In this document: piece by piece, positions 8,626-17,528 of the stretch
How positions within the stretch are numbered: position 1 is the stretch's first letter
Layout: each line of letters opens with the position of its first letter
NCBI GenBank assembly: GCA_003284375.1
Contig: QBVL01000009.1
Coordinates: forward strand, 1 to 43,750
Reading direction: 5' to 3'
DNA: 43,750 bases
Source of the DNA: Prochlorococcus sp. AG-311-J23
Lineage (GTDB): Bacteria > Cyanobacteriota > Cyanobacteriia > PCC-6307 > Cyanobiaceae
The notes under the pieces: generated by a model
What the model was told of the DNA's origin: nothing
Databases searched by the model: none
Seen by the model: only the letters and a program-made list of their open reading frames with translations
Position numbers and translations under genes: made by a program

Positions 8626-9858
8626 ATGAAAGTAAAACATTGGTCACTAGCTAATGGTGCTACATGTGTAGTAGCTGATATTGAAGAATCAACTTTGACT
8701 TGTATTGACTTTTGGTGCAAAGGAGGAAGTCTTTATGAAATGAAAGATGAAGAAGGGATGGCGCATTTCTTAGAGCATATGATATTTAAAGGGAGTAAGA
8801 ACCTTAAAGAAGGTGAATTTGATTTAAAAATTGAATCTCTTGGTGGAAGTAGTAATGCAGCAACTGGGTTAGACGATGTTCACTATCACGTTCTAGTACC
8901 CCCAGAAAAAATAGAGGAAGGTCTAACATTGATATTAGAATTATTATTATTTCCTAAAATTGAACAAGATGCCTTTGAAATGGAGAAAGAAGTAGTTTTA
9001 GAGGAAATTGCACAAAATATTGATCAGCCAGATGAAATTATTTATATGAAATTATTAAATAAATGTTTAACACCACATAGGTATTCGAAACCAATCCTGG
9101 GCGATGAAAAAACTGTTAAAAATCTAAATCCAAAACAAATGAAACTATTCCACAAAAATCATTATGTTGGTAAAAACTGTACACTATGTATAGCAGGAAA
9201 TTTACCTGGCGAAATTCATTCAATAATAAATAATAGTAAACTTAAGGAATTAAAAACTATCTCAAATGAGAACTTTATAAGTAACTTAACTACTTTTAAT
9301 AAAGGTTATAAAAAAGAAGCTATTCCAAGACTTGAAGGAGGGAGAATATTGAAAGCCTGGAAACTCCCCCCCGCAAAAGAGCAGATCTTAATTTTAGGAG
9401 CAGAAATTGCTGCCACAATGTTATGCGATGGTAAAAGTAGTCTTATTGTTAAGGAATTAAGAGAAGAAAAACGTATTATTGAATCAATAGATATAGATTT
9501 ACAAATCCTTGAAGAGGGTGGTTTAATTCTTTTAGATGTCAGTTGTCCAGAGGAGAACCTTAAAATTGCCGAAAGTGAAATCAATAATATTCTCAAAGAA
9601 TTAACTACTAATTTAGTTACTAATAATGATTTAGAACGTGCGAAAAAATTAGTCGTGAATAATATTTATTTTGGTTTAGAGTTGAGCTCTCAAATTTCAT
9701 CGACATTAGGGAATCAAGCTCTATGGGGGCGGCACAAATCAATCTTACAATCAATAGATGATATTTCATATTGGACAACAAAACGATTAAATCAATTAAT
9801 ATTTCCATTGTTTAATCCAGAAAATGCATTTACATTAATTGCTGAACCTGAGAAATAA
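8626..9858 (+). CDS. M16 family zinc peptidase, catalytic subunit
   Basis: A 410-aa insulinase-type (M16/processing-peptidase-like) metalloprotease. The inverted zinc site is intact: HFLEH at residues 47-51, with the distal Glu in EKEVVLEEIAQN (E126/E127), 76 residues on, as expected. A second M16 domain fills the C-terminal half (about 220-410). The next gene starts 2 nt after the stop and encodes a homologous protein without the zinc site, the usual active/inactive pairing of bacterial M16B enzymes. The substrate is unknown; peptide or signal-peptide turnover is the common guess. There is no signal peptide, so it should act in the cytoplasm. Confidence 0.9.
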   Translation: MKVKHWSLANGATCVVADIEESTLTCIDFWCKGGSLYEMKDEEGMAHFLEHMIFKGSKNLKEGEFDLKIESLGGSSNAATGLDDVHYHVLVPPEKIEEGLTLILELLLFPKIEQDAFEMEKEVVLEEIAQNIDQPDEIIYMKLLNKCLTPHRYSKPILGDEKTVKNLNPKQMKLFHKNHYVGKNCTLCIAGNLPGEIHSIINNSKLKELKTISNENFISNLTTFNKGYKKEAIPRLEGGRILKAWKLPPAKEQILILGAEIAATMLCDGKSSLIVKELREEKRIIESIDIDLQILEEGGLILLDVSCPEENLKIAESEINNILKELTTNLVTNNDLERAKKLVVNNIYFGLELSSQISSTLGNQALWGRHKSILQSIDDISYWTTKRLNQLIFPLFNPENAFTLIAEPEK

Positions 9859-9860
9859 AT

Positions 9861-11108
9861 ATGAACATAATTCTAGATAAAATTTATAGCAAAAATATAA
9901 TGTCGGCCAAACTATGGATAGAAGATGGGAGTAGAAATGATCCAAAAGATAAAAAGGGAATTCATCAACTCTTAAGCTCAACTATGCTTAGGGGTTGTGG
10001 ACCATATAATAATAAGGAAATAGCTGAAATTGTAGAAAGTTGTGGTGCAAATCTAAACTTTGATACATACGAAGATGGTCTTTTAATAAGTCTTAAATGC
10101 GTCGAAAATGATGCTTATAAGCTTATTCCTTTAATTGGTTGGATGATTACAAAACCTATACTTCAAAGAGACCAGTTTGAATTAGAAAAAGATCTAACAA
10201 TAAAAGCCATTAAAAGACAAAAAGAGAGTACATATCAGTTAGCTTTTGATGGGTGGAGAAAGATGGTATACGGTGATGGACCATATGGACATGACCCACT
10301 GGGATCAATCGATGATATTAATAAAATCAATAAAGAACATATATTGCCAATCGCAAGCTCATTAATTCATAGAAAGAAGACCTTAGTAATTTCAGGAAAG
10401 TTTCCAATTAATATAGACGAGTATATAGAGAATAGAATTGAATTTAAGGGTATAAGTAAAAATATAATCAATAAAAATAAAACATTTAAAAATATTAGAA
10501 AAATTGAAACTCTATACAAACAAAGAACCAATATTTGCACACATTCATTAAATACAAAACAAGTCATTCTTTTACTTGGTAAAGCAACAATTAGATATGA
10601 TGATAAATCTGATATTTTGCTTAGATTATTATCATGTTACTTAGGTTATGGAATGTCCAGTTTATTATTTAAGGTTCTTAGAGAAAAGTACGGCGTAGTT
10701 TATGAAGCAGGAGTTTATCATCCTATTAGAGAGAATCAAACACCATTTATTATGCACGCTTCTACAAGTGAAGAGAAAGGAAACATGACTCTTCAATTAC
10801 TAAAAGAGTGTTGGGAGGAAATTATCAATAATGAAATCTCTCCTGAAGAATTAGATCTTGTAAAAATAAAATATCGAGGTCAAACAGCTCATTCTTTGCA
10901 AAGTATTAGTCAAAGAGCTGAACATAAAGCTCATCTTTTAGGGATTGGGCTATCAAAGGATCACGATAAAGAAATTCTGCAAAGACTCGAAAGTATAACT
11001 AGTAAAGAAATCAAGGATGCTGCCAATAGATATTTAAAGAACCCATTGCTAAGCGTATGTAGCAACAAAGAAGTAATTCAGGAAATCGTTAAAGGCTGGA
11101 AAGCTTAA
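9861..11108 (+). CDS. M16 family peptidase-like protein, inactive partner
   Basis: A 415-aa homolog of the preceding peptidase. Where the active partner has HFLEH this protein has HQLLS (GIHQLLSSTMLRG, His39-Ser43), so two zinc ligands or catalytic residues are missing and it should not cleave by itself. In M16B heterodimers the inactive subunit often supplies an Arg/Tyr pair for substrate binding; the block GMSSLLFKVLREKYGVVYEAGVYH near residues 265-290 corresponds to that region. The 2-nt spacing makes coupled, equimolar expression likely. Confidence 0.88.
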   Translation: MNIILDKIYSKNIMSAKLWIEDGSRNDPKDKKGIHQLLSSTMLRGCGPYNNKEIAEIVESCGANLNFDTYEDGLLISLKCVENDAYKLIPLIGWMITKPILQRDQFELEKDLTIKAIKRQKESTYQLAFDGWRKMVYGDGPYGHDPLGSIDDINKINKEHILPIASSLIHRKKTLVISGKFPINIDEYIENRIEFKGISKNIINKNKTFKNIRKIETLYKQRTNICTHSLNTKQVILLLGKATIRYDDKSDILLRLLSCYLGYGMSSLLFKVLREKYGVVYEAGVYHPIRENQTPFIMHASTSEEKGNMTLQLLKECWEEIINNEISPEELDLVKIKYRGQTAHSLQSISQRAEHKAHLLGIGLSKDHDKEILQRLESITSKEIKDAANRYLKNPLLSVCSNKEVIQEIVKGWKA

Positions 11109-11126
11109 TCAAGTCAAGTTTAATTG

Positions 11127-11348
11127 TCAGTCATCCATTCCAGAAATCTTGAGTCTTTCAGAAGGAATCAAGAAATTACCCCTTCTAAATTTCACTTCTA
11201 ATAAATTATTTGGTCTTATTCCCATTATTACTCCAACTTCATCAAGAGATACTAGATCAGGGGGTCGTAGCATTGATATGGCATCAGCTGTCTTCAAGTA
11301 TGGTAATGGAACTTGTAAAGAAACTTTTTCTCCAACTGAAAATTCCAT
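11127..11348 (-). CDS. sipA: DUF3148 / SipA-like small regulator
   Basis: A 73-aa SH3-barrel-like protein of the cyanobacterial DUF3148 type, recognised from LPYLKTADAISMLRPPDLV and the EVGVIMGIRPNN...VKFRRGNFLIPSERL pattern. Members of this type studied elsewhere (SipA, Ssl3451) bind the membrane histidine kinase NblS/Hik33 and raise its activity, linking it to high-light and stress responses. The match to DUF3148 is good; that this copy does the NblS job is inference. It is convergent with the M16 gene (18 nt apart) and divergent from bioY. Confidence 0.7.
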   Translation of the reverse strand: MEFSVGEKVSLQVPLPYLKTADAISMLRPPDLVSLDEVGVIMGIRPNNLLEVKFRRGNFLIPSERLKISGMDD

Positions 11349-11432
11349 TATGAATAAATAGGTATAGATAATAATATTGACATATCAATCAATTTGTAAA
11401 TAATAATATATGAGATCAGTTAATTAAATTAC

Positions 11433-12005
11433 TTGCACAAATTTACAAGCTGGGTACAAGCAATAACAGGCGTAATGCTAATCATAATATGCGCAATGTT
11501 ACCATCATCTATAATTTTCCCTCAAGAAGACCTATCACTCTCTATTAGCCCACTACATAGCAATTGGCAAATCCAGGGAGTACTTTTGACTTCACTGCTT
11601 TGCGGACCTCAAATAGGAACAATTTCTGCAATTTCCTATCTGATTATAGGATTATTCTATTTGCCTGTTTTTCATGGAGGAGGTAGTGTTGGTTATATAT
11701 TAACTCATGAGTTTGGGTACTTATTAGGATTTATTCCTGCGGCATGGATATGTGGATTTTTAGCTAAACAAAAAACAAAAGCTAATTTAATTAATTATTC
11801 ATATTATACGATCTTATCATTATGTGTTGTGCATACCATAGGCATTATTTATCTAATTATTGGTAAAGTATTTGGGAATTGGTTAGAAGATTTATCCGAT
11901 CTTATTTTAATAAATACTTTTATACCTTTCCCAACTCAACTATTGCTATGCATATCAATAAGTCTATTATCTATATTTTTAAGAAGAGTTTTAATAATAA
12001 AATGA
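11433..12005 (+). CDS. bioY: BioY-family biotin transporter (S component)
   Basis: A 190-aa membrane protein with about six hydrophobic helices. It carries the BioY signature around FLPVFHGGGSVGYILTHEFGYLLGFIPAAW, seen here as LPVFHGGGSVGYILTHEFGY at about residues 77-96. BioY binds biotin with high affinity, alone or with shared ECF transport ATPases; no ATPase or T component lies nearby. The start is a TTG at 11433, since no ATG precedes the conserved first helix. Its stop overlaps the lspA start (ATGA), so the two are translationally coupled. Confidence 0.85.
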   Translation: MHKFTSWVQAITGVMLIIICAMLPSSIIFPQEDLSLSISPLHSNWQIQGVLLTSLLCGPQIGTISAISYLIIGLFYLPVFHGGGSVGYILTHEFGYLLGFIPAAWICGFLAKQKTKANLINYSYYTILSLCVVHTIGIIYLIIGKVFGNWLEDLSDLILINTFIPFPTQLLLCISISLLSIFLRRVLIIK

Positions 12006-12484
12006 CTTCATTTAACAGAAAAAGTATTAAGATTATAACTTACTCTTTTTACATTGTTTTATTAGATCAAGTCAGCAAGTTCTTAGTATTAAATACATTA
12101 GGATTTGAAAGATCTAAAATTATTATTCCTAATTTATTAAATTTCACCTTGGTAAAAAACAGAGGCGCGGCATTTAGTCTTCTAAGCAATTACACAAGCC
12201 TTCTTACTGTTATCAGTATTCTAGCCTCATTATTATTAATAACCATTATATTAAAATTCCCGCCAAGATCACATTCGAATTTGATTGGACTTGCCTATCT
12301 TTTAGGTGGTACTTTAGGTAACGGAATTGATAGATGTTTCAAAGGTTATGTTTTAGATTTTTTAGAGCTGATTCCAATTAATTTTCCTATTTTTAATGTA
12401 GCTGACATATCAATAAATATTGCTATAATTTGCTTTGTAATTGATATAATTAAAACTAAAGATAAATCAGAATTAAAGTATTAA
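12002..12484 (+). CDS. lspA: Lipoprotein signal peptidase (signal peptidase II)
   Basis: Removes the signal peptide from lipid-modified prolipoproteins at the outer face of the inner membrane. The 160-aa protein has four hydrophobic segments and both catalytic Asp motifs: GNGIDR with Asp110 and FNVAD with Asp135. The family box NRGAAFSLL is at 53-61. The start is the ATG at 12002, which overlaps the bioY stop; frames reaching further upstream lie inside bioY. The DevB lipobox in this window could be one of its substrates, which is inference. Confidence 0.95.
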   Translation: MTSFNRKSIKIITYSFYIVLLDQVSKFLVLNTLGFERSKIIIPNLLNFTLVKNRGAAFSLLSNYTSLLTVISILASLLLITIILKFPPRSHSNLIGLAYLLGGTLGNGIDRCFKGYVLDFLELIPINFPIFNVADISINIAIICFVIDIIKTKDKSELKY

Positions 12485-12502
12485 ACGAATGGTAATTATT
12501 AC

Positions 12503-14056
12503 ATGAAAATCCGTAACTCAAGAAAAATTATATTTTATATGCTAATAATTTTCATTAGCTTGATTATTATAGGTTTAGTTGGAGCAATAATTAGATTGAT
12601 AAATATACCTGCCATATTAATTACAGTATTAATAATAGGTGGTTTAAGTTATTCAAAAAAAATAGATTGGTTGCAAAACAGTCTAAGATCAATATTCAAA
12701 ATAAAGAATGAGAAGAAATCATTAGACTTATCGTTAATTAGCAAAAAAGATGCTGCAGATAAGTCATTAAAAAGTATTGATAATTTAATCACATTAATTA
12801 ATGATAAAGTCAAGGCCAAGGCCTTAAAGGATGAAAAGGATAGAGTTTCGTTAGAGTTAGATAGAGGAGATATTATTTTAGTAGTTTTTGGAATTGGCTC
12901 AAGTGGTAAAACATCATTAATAAGAGCTCTATTAAAAAAAATAGTAGGCAAAGTTAGTCCTGAAATAGGATCAACGATAGAAAAAGAAACGTTCCGGCTA
13001 AAACTTAAAGGGCTTACAAGAGGAATAAGAATAATTGATACTCCTGGAATACTAGAAGCTGGGAGAGGGGGTAGAGAGAGGGAAAAGAGTGCGTTAATAG
13101 AGGCACGTAAATCTGATTTAATGTTAGTAGTAATTGAAGGTGATTTACGTTCTGAAGAAACAAAAACAATTAGGAGTTTATCAAAATCAGGAAAAAGACT
13201 TTTACTTGTTCTAAATAAAATAGATTTAAGAGGAGAAAGTGAAGAAAAAAGATTAATTGAAATACTTAATTCTAGATGTAATGATTTTATTGATCCAAAT
13301 GATATTATTTGTACATCAGCATCACCTCAGACAATTGCAGTCGCCGGCAAAAAGCCCTATCAACCAGTCCCTGAAATCAATAGTTTAATTAGAAGATTAG
13401 CTAATATCCTACATGAAGAAGGTGAAGAATTAATTGCGGATAATATTTTACTTCAATGCAGCAATATTGGAAAAGAAGGGAAAAAATTATTAATCAAACA
13501 AAGAACTCAATCAGCTAAAAAATGTATAGATAAGTATGGGTGGCTAAGCAGCGGTGTGTTAATACTAACTCCACTTCCTGTCTTAGATATGATCGCTGCA
13601 GCGGCTGTAAATGCACAAATGGTAATAGAAATAGCTAAAATACATGGTGTTAAACTTACAGATGAAAGAGCAAAGAATTTAGCGCTTTCGGTGGGAAAAA
13701 TACTTGCAACTATGGGTTTAGTTAAAGGTGGAGTTTCTCTAATAAGTTCAACATTAAGTTTATCACTACCAACATTAGTTATTAGCAAAGTAATTCAAGG
13801 TATTAGTGTTTCTTGGCTGACTAGGATTGCTGGAGCAAGTTTCATTACTTATTTCCAACAAGATCAAGACTGGGGTGATGGAGGAATTCAAGAAGTTGTT
13901 GAATATCACTACAACTTAAACAAAAGGGAGGAATATTTTAAAAGTTTTATTCGGAGAGCTTATGAAAGAGTTATTGATCCGCTAGTTGAAAAGAATTTGA
14001 AAAAGCTACCACCGAGATCAAGGCCTCCGAGGGAGGGGGACTCATCGGCCCTCTAA
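12503..14056 (+). CDS. Membrane-anchored Era-like GTPase with DUF697 domain
   Basis: A 517-aa protein with two N-terminal membrane helices (about 9-50), a GTPase domain, and a DUF697-type C-terminal domain (about 340-450) that is partly hydrophobic. Nucleotide motifs are complete: G1 GIGSSGKTS (130-138), G3 DTPG (179-182) and G4 NKID (238-241), with a SAS-like G5 (TSASP). Proteins of this layout are widespread in cyanobacteria and plastids; the function is not settled. It follows lspA by 18 nt and probably belongs to the bioY-lspA transcript. Its last 86 nt lie opposite a possible membrane microprotein gene on the other strand. Confidence 0.88.
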   Translation: MKIRNSRKIIFYMLIIFISLIIIGLVGAIIRLINIPAILITVLIIGGLSYSKKIDWLQNSLRSIFKIKNEKKSLDLSLISKKDAADKSLKSIDNLITLINDKVKAKALKDEKDRVSLELDRGDIILVVFGIGSSGKTSLIRALLKKIVGKVSPEIGSTIEKETFRLKLKGLTRGIRIIDTPGILEAGRGGREREKSALIEARKSDLMLVVIEGDLRSEETKTIRSLSKSGKRLLLVLNKIDLRGESEEKRLIEILNSRCNDFIDPNDIICTSASPQTIAVAGKKPYQPVPEINSLIRRLANILHEEGEELIADNILLQCSNIGKEGKKLLIKQRTQSAKKCIDKYGWLSSGVLILTPLPVLDMIAAAAVNAQMVIEIAKIHGVKLTDERAKNLALSVGKILATMGLVKGGVSLISSTLSLSLPTLVISKVIQGISVSWLTRIAGASFITYFQQDQDWGDGGIQEVVEYHYNLNKREEYFKSFIRRAYERVIDPLVEKNLKKLPPRSRPPREGDSSAL

Positions 14057-14162
14057 AATCTAAAGCAAAAACTAATGCTAAATAAATTAGGCCAACTAAA
14101 ATGGATATAAAAGCTGTTATTAAAGGCAATATATTTTTTTTGTTAAAAAAATCCTTATTCAT
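13971..14162 (-). CDS. Possible 63-aa single-span membrane protein, antisense to the GTPase 3' end
   Basis: The first 36 residues lie in the spacer after the GTPase gene and form an obvious topology: a charged start (MNKDFFNKKN) and a strong transmembrane helix (LPLITAFISILVGLIYLALV). The motif RGPMSPPPSEAL follows and lies opposite the GTPase C-terminus. The RGP-PPP-EAL pattern after a membrane helix seems familiar from small picocyanobacterial proteins, but this is recollection and not a checked match. It may be transcribed with its own promoter in front of the decarboxylase spacer. The tail beyond about residue 50 may be less conserved. Confidence 0.5.
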   Translation of the reverse strand: MNKDFFNKKNILPLITAFISILVGLIYLALVFALDFRGPMSPPPSEALISVVAFSNSFQLADQ

Positions 14163-14169
14163 ATTAAAA

Positions 14170-15540
14170 TCAAATAATTGAATGATTAATAAAATTAGAT
14201 AACATTTTTAAATCATCAAATTTAGTATTAGGGTTTCCCATAACTGCCTTTAAATAATATCTATCTCCATACATTGGTCTAGAAAGCATAAACTTATGGG
14301 CTAACAAAGAGTTTCTTGTTTTTATAGACCAATCGGATGCTTGAGAGGAACTATAGTTAATAGGTGTAAAAGCTAAAAGATGAAGAGGTCCAGATATTAT
14401 TTTAAATTTTGATTGATCAATCATTGATTCTAAATAACATCTTCTTTTAATTGAGCCCAAAAGTATTTTTTCAATACCGTCCTCACCTAATTGTCTTAAT
14501 CCAATCCACAATTTCAATGCCTCGGCGGATCTAGTACCTTGAATTCCAAGTTCTCCTCCATGAAAGTCATTTCCTGAAATTGGTTCGGCATAAGGGAGTC
14601 CGGTTGAAAATGTAGAAGAAAGATGCTTTTTATTGGCTACGAGTAATAAAGAAGAAGTTTTTGGGATTCCCAATAATTTCTGTGGATTAATAGTTAAAGA
14701 GTCAGCAAAACCTAAGTCTTGAACTATTTCTGAAGTCATTTCTGATAAACCATAAATGCCACCAATTGCGCCATCAACATGAAGCCAAACATTCTCTTTT
14801 TTACAAAATTTAGCGATCTCAGAAATTGGGTCAATAGCCCCTCTTACAGTAGTTCCAGCTGTCGCTACGACAGCAAAGCATTTCTTCCCCTGAGATTTAA
14901 TTTTATTTAAACTTGTTCGTAAACTAGAAATTTTTAATGCGCCATTTTCATCTGTAGAAACTTTTTGTAGAGATTCCTGTTTCAGCCCCATAATCCTAAA
15001 AGCTTTTGAGAATGAAACATGACAATCATGACTTGCAAAAAAAACAGCATTCGGATCAGTTTCTAGCCCAGAAATATTTCTTGCCATTACTAAAGCCATT
15101 AAATTACTCAAACTCCCACCGCTAGCCGCGACACCTCCAGACAAATCACCAAGACCCAGCTTGTGACAAAACCATTTACATAGTTTTCTTTCCAAGGAAG
15201 ATAAACTAGGGGATAATTCATCGGCTAAAAGATTATTATTTAAACCTGCGCAAATTAGTTCCCCTGCTATTGAAGCTGATAGAGGAGGAGGGTCCAAATG
15301 AGCAAGAGATCCTGGATGGGATGGTCGATAGGAACCATCCATTAATAATTGAAGTTCGCTCAGTAAAACTTCATTAGAAACACCTTCTTTTGATGGATAG
15401 ACCTCTGGCAATTCAAAGGAATCGGGCATTGGACCTTGACTGGCTGATTCAGAAAACCAATCACAAAGATTACTAGAGGCTTGAGCAAGTAAAGAACGAA
15501 GTTCTTTATCCAAGTTTTGAGGTGATGCGAAAGGGTCCAA
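14170..15540 (-). CDS. Group II PLP-dependent amino acid decarboxylase
   Basis: A 456-aa enzyme of the glutamate/tyrosine/diaminobutyrate decarboxylase family, removing the alpha-carboxyl group of an amino acid with PLP. Landmarks are SHPGSLAHLDPPP (74-86), SHDCHVSFSKA (170-180, the PLP-stacking His), the HVDGA box with Asp256 that binds the pyridine nitrogen, and the Schiff-base Lys288 in NPQKLLG, where most family members have P-H-K-W. The substrate cannot be fixed from sequence; the altered Lys motif argues against a plain GadB. It is divergent from tadA. Confidence 0.85.
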   Translation of the reverse strand: MDPFASPQNLDKELRSLLAQASSNLCDWFSESASQGPMPDSFELPEVYPSKEGVSNEVLLSELQLLMDGSYRPSHPGSLAHLDPPPLSASIAGELICAGLNNNLLADELSPSLSSLERKLCKWFCHKLGLGDLSGGVAASGGSLSNLMALVMARNISGLETDPNAVFFASHDCHVSFSKAFRIMGLKQESLQKVSTDENGALKISSLRTSLNKIKSQGKKCFAVVATAGTTVRGAIDPISEIAKFCKKENVWLHVDGAIGGIYGLSEMTSEIVQDLGFADSLTINPQKLLGIPKTSSLLLVANKKHLSSTFSTGLPYAEPISGNDFHGGELGIQGTRSAEALKLWIGLRQLGEDGIEKILLGSIKRRCYLESMIDQSKFKIISGPLHLLAFTPINYSSSQASDWSIKTRNSLLAHKFMLSRPMYGDRYYLKAVMGNPNTKFDDLKMLSNFINHSII

Positions 15541-15619
15541 AGAAAATAAAACTCTATTAGTAGTATTGGATGATCCAGTTCAAACCAAAAAATGACTAAT
15601 CTCTAGATAAACATTTTAT

Positions 15620-16150
15620 TTGATAGTTCACCAAACATCTAAAACATTGTCAAAACCAATCGGTCTGAATCAGAAAGAAAAAATAAAGTGGATGACAAGA
15701 TTGCTAACGAAAGCAAGACTTGTAGGAGAAAGAGGGGAGGTTCCTATTGCTGCAGTTATTCTCGACAACAAAGGTAGGTGTATTGGCTATGGGGGGAATA
15801 GGAGAGAATCAATGAAAGATCCTTTGGGTCATGCAGAGTTAGTAGCACTTCGCCAAGCTTCTTGGATTCAAAATGATTGGAGATTTAATGACTGTACTTT
15901 GATAGTAAATCTAGAGCCATGTCCAATGTGCGCAGGCGCATTAATACAAGCAAGGATGGGGAGGATTATTTTTGGATCTGAAGATCCAAAGAGAGGCGCG
16001 TTAGGTGGAACTATAAATCTAGCGGAACATAAAAGTGCCCATCACACAATGTTGATTGAAAGAGGAATAATGGAGAGAGAATCAAGAAAGATTATTGTAG
16101 ATTGGTTTAAAGACAAAAGAGTAATAGCTAGAAAGAAATCTGTTATCTAA
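15620..16150 (+). CDS. tadA: tRNA-specific adenosine deaminase
   Basis: Converts adenosine 34 of tRNA-Arg(ACG) to inosine so that one tRNA reads CGU, CGC and CGA. The cytidine-deaminase zinc site is complete: HAE at 71-73 (His71 ligand, Glu73 proton shuttle) and PCPMC with Cys101 and Cys104. The core GEVPIAAVILD...NLEPCPMCAGALIQARMGRIIFG is typical. The frame opens with TTG at 15620; an ATG at 15692 would still leave 152 aa, a normal length, so the start is uncertain. It ends tail-to-tail with the aminotransferase, overlapping it by 8 nt. Confidence 0.93.
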   Translation: MIVHQTSKTLSKPIGLNQKEKIKWMTRLLTKARLVGERGEVPIAAVILDNKGRCIGYGGNRRESMKDPLGHAELVALRQASWIQNDWRFNDCTLIVNLEPCPMCAGALIQARMGRIIFGSEDPKRGALGGTINLAEHKSAHHTMLIERGIMERESRKIIVDWFKDKRVIARKKSVI

Positions 16151-17303
16151 ACTTAGGTAATTCAGTTTCAAAAATATTTATTATCTTATCTACATTTGCG
16201 GAGGTAGAATTATATCCCATTAAACCAATTCTCCATACTTTTCCAGCCAGATCACCTAAGCCACCCCCTATCTCAACTCCAAAATTATTTAGCAAATGCT
16301 TAGTAAATGCCTTACCGTCGACTCCCTCAGGTATTTTCACTGTTGTTAGGGTAGGTAAGCGTAAATCTTCTTTGACGTGTAATTCCAAACCAATATTTTC
16401 TAACGAATTCCAAAGAGATTTTGCATTTGTATTGTGTCTATCCCAAGAGACTTCTAATCCTTCTTCAGCTAACAATCTAAGCGCTTCTCGAATGCCAAAA
16501 TTCATATTTACTGGAGCTGTATGATGATATACGCGATCACTGCCCCAATATTTATTAAGCAAAGAAACATCTAAATACCAATTAGGTACTTTGTCTTTTC
16601 TGTTAGACATTTTATTTTCGGCTCTCTCATTCATTGAAAAAGGACCTAATCCTGGGGGGCAACTTAATCCTTTCTGACTGCAACTGTAAGCCAGATCAAT
16701 TTTCCATTCATCCAAATAAAGAGGAACGCCCCCCAAAGAAGTTACTGTGTCTACAAGAAGTAAACAATTATATTTTCTGCATAAATCACCAATTCCATCC
16801 ATGGGTTGGCATACACCTGTTGAGGTTTCGGCATGAACAATTGCTAAAACAGCTGGGTTATATTTTTTCAGAGCATCTTCTATTTCCTCAAGTGAAAATG
16901 CATTACCCCATTCTTTCTGAATGCTTTCAACATTTGCCTTATATCGACCCGCCATATCCGCAAGTCGATGTCCAAAATATCCTTTAATAGCAACTAAAAC
17001 AGTATCTTCTGGCTCAACGACATTTGCTAATGTTGCCTCCATAGCGGCACTTCCTGTCCCGCTCATTGGAAGTGTTAATCGATTGCTAGTTTGCCAAGCA
17101 TATCTAAGCAATTCTTGAACCTCACTCATCAAGTCCACATAAAAAGGATCTAAATGACCAATAGGTGGTTGAGAGAGCGCTTTCAAAACAGCAGGATCTG
17201 CGTTTGATGGGCCTGGCCCAAGCAATAACCTTTCAGGAGAGACAGTTGGACCAAAATCTTTACGATGTTGATTATCAACAGAAGGAAGAATTTGAGTGGC
17301 CAA
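16143..17303 (-). CDS. Alanine-glyoxylate / serine-pyruvate type aminotransferase
   Basis: A class V PLP aminotransferase of 386 aa, likely using glyoxylate or hydroxypyruvate in photorespiratory glycine/serine metabolism. It shows LLLGPGPSNADPAVLKAL near the N-terminus, the PLP phosphate-binding SGTGSAAMEA, the VDTVTSLGG box with the pyridine-binding Asp, and the Schiff-base Lys in SCSQKGLSCPPG (Lys211). I take TTG at 17303-17301 (MATQILPSVDNQ) as the start: the extra 39 residues up to an ATG at 17420 are basic and would intrude on the glnA promoter. It is divergent from glnA. Confidence 0.88.
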   Translation of the reverse strand: MATQILPSVDNQHRKDFGPTVSPERLLLGPGPSNADPAVLKALSQPPIGHLDPFYVDLMSEVQELLRYAWQTSNRLTLPMSGTGSAAMEATLANVVEPEDTVLVAIKGYFGHRLADMAGRYKANVESIQKEWGNAFSLEEIEDALKKYNPAVLAIVHAETSTGVCQPMDGIGDLCRKYNCLLLVDTVTSLGGVPLYLDEWKIDLAYSCSQKGLSCPPGLGPFSMNERAENKMSNRKDKVPNWYLDVSLLNKYWGSDRVYHHTAPVNMNFGIREALRLLAEEGLEVSWDRHNTNAKSLWNSLENIGLELHVKEDLRLPTLTTVKIPEGVDGKAFTKHLLNNFGVEIGGGLGDLAGKVWRIGLMGYNSTSANVDKIINIFETELPKFR

Positions 17304-17450
17304 GAAAACAGATCTATTTATATCTATCCCGAGCCTAAAAGGCGATAGGCAAAGTCGGGGTGTTTTTTTTAGGGATTGCAATAGGAATTTGCTAGATTTG
17401 CTAAAAAAGACAAAAAACAATCAAAGTTTTCTGTTAAAAGTCCATAAAAA

Positions 17451-17492
17451 GTGCTTCTTGATACAAAAAGAGATGCGATCGCTTATTACGTT
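17451..17492 (+). promoter_or_regulatory. NtcA-type activated promoter of glnA
   Basis: GTGCTTCTTGATAC at 17451-17464 fits the NtcA pattern GTG/A-N8-TAC. Exactly 22 nt later, TACGTT at 17487-17492 fits the TAN3T form of the -10 box. This spacing is the one expected for NtcA-activated class II promoters, in which the box replaces the -35. NtcA, with 2-oxoglutarate and PipX, is the global nitrogen activator of cyanobacteria and glnA is a classic target. The palindrome GCGATCGC (HIP1 octamer) lies at 17475-17482, between box and -10. The pattern is seen directly; NtcA control is inferred. Confidence 0.6.
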
Positions 17493-17528
17493 CATAATTA
17501 AGTATCTCTGTTGCAAATCAAATTCATC

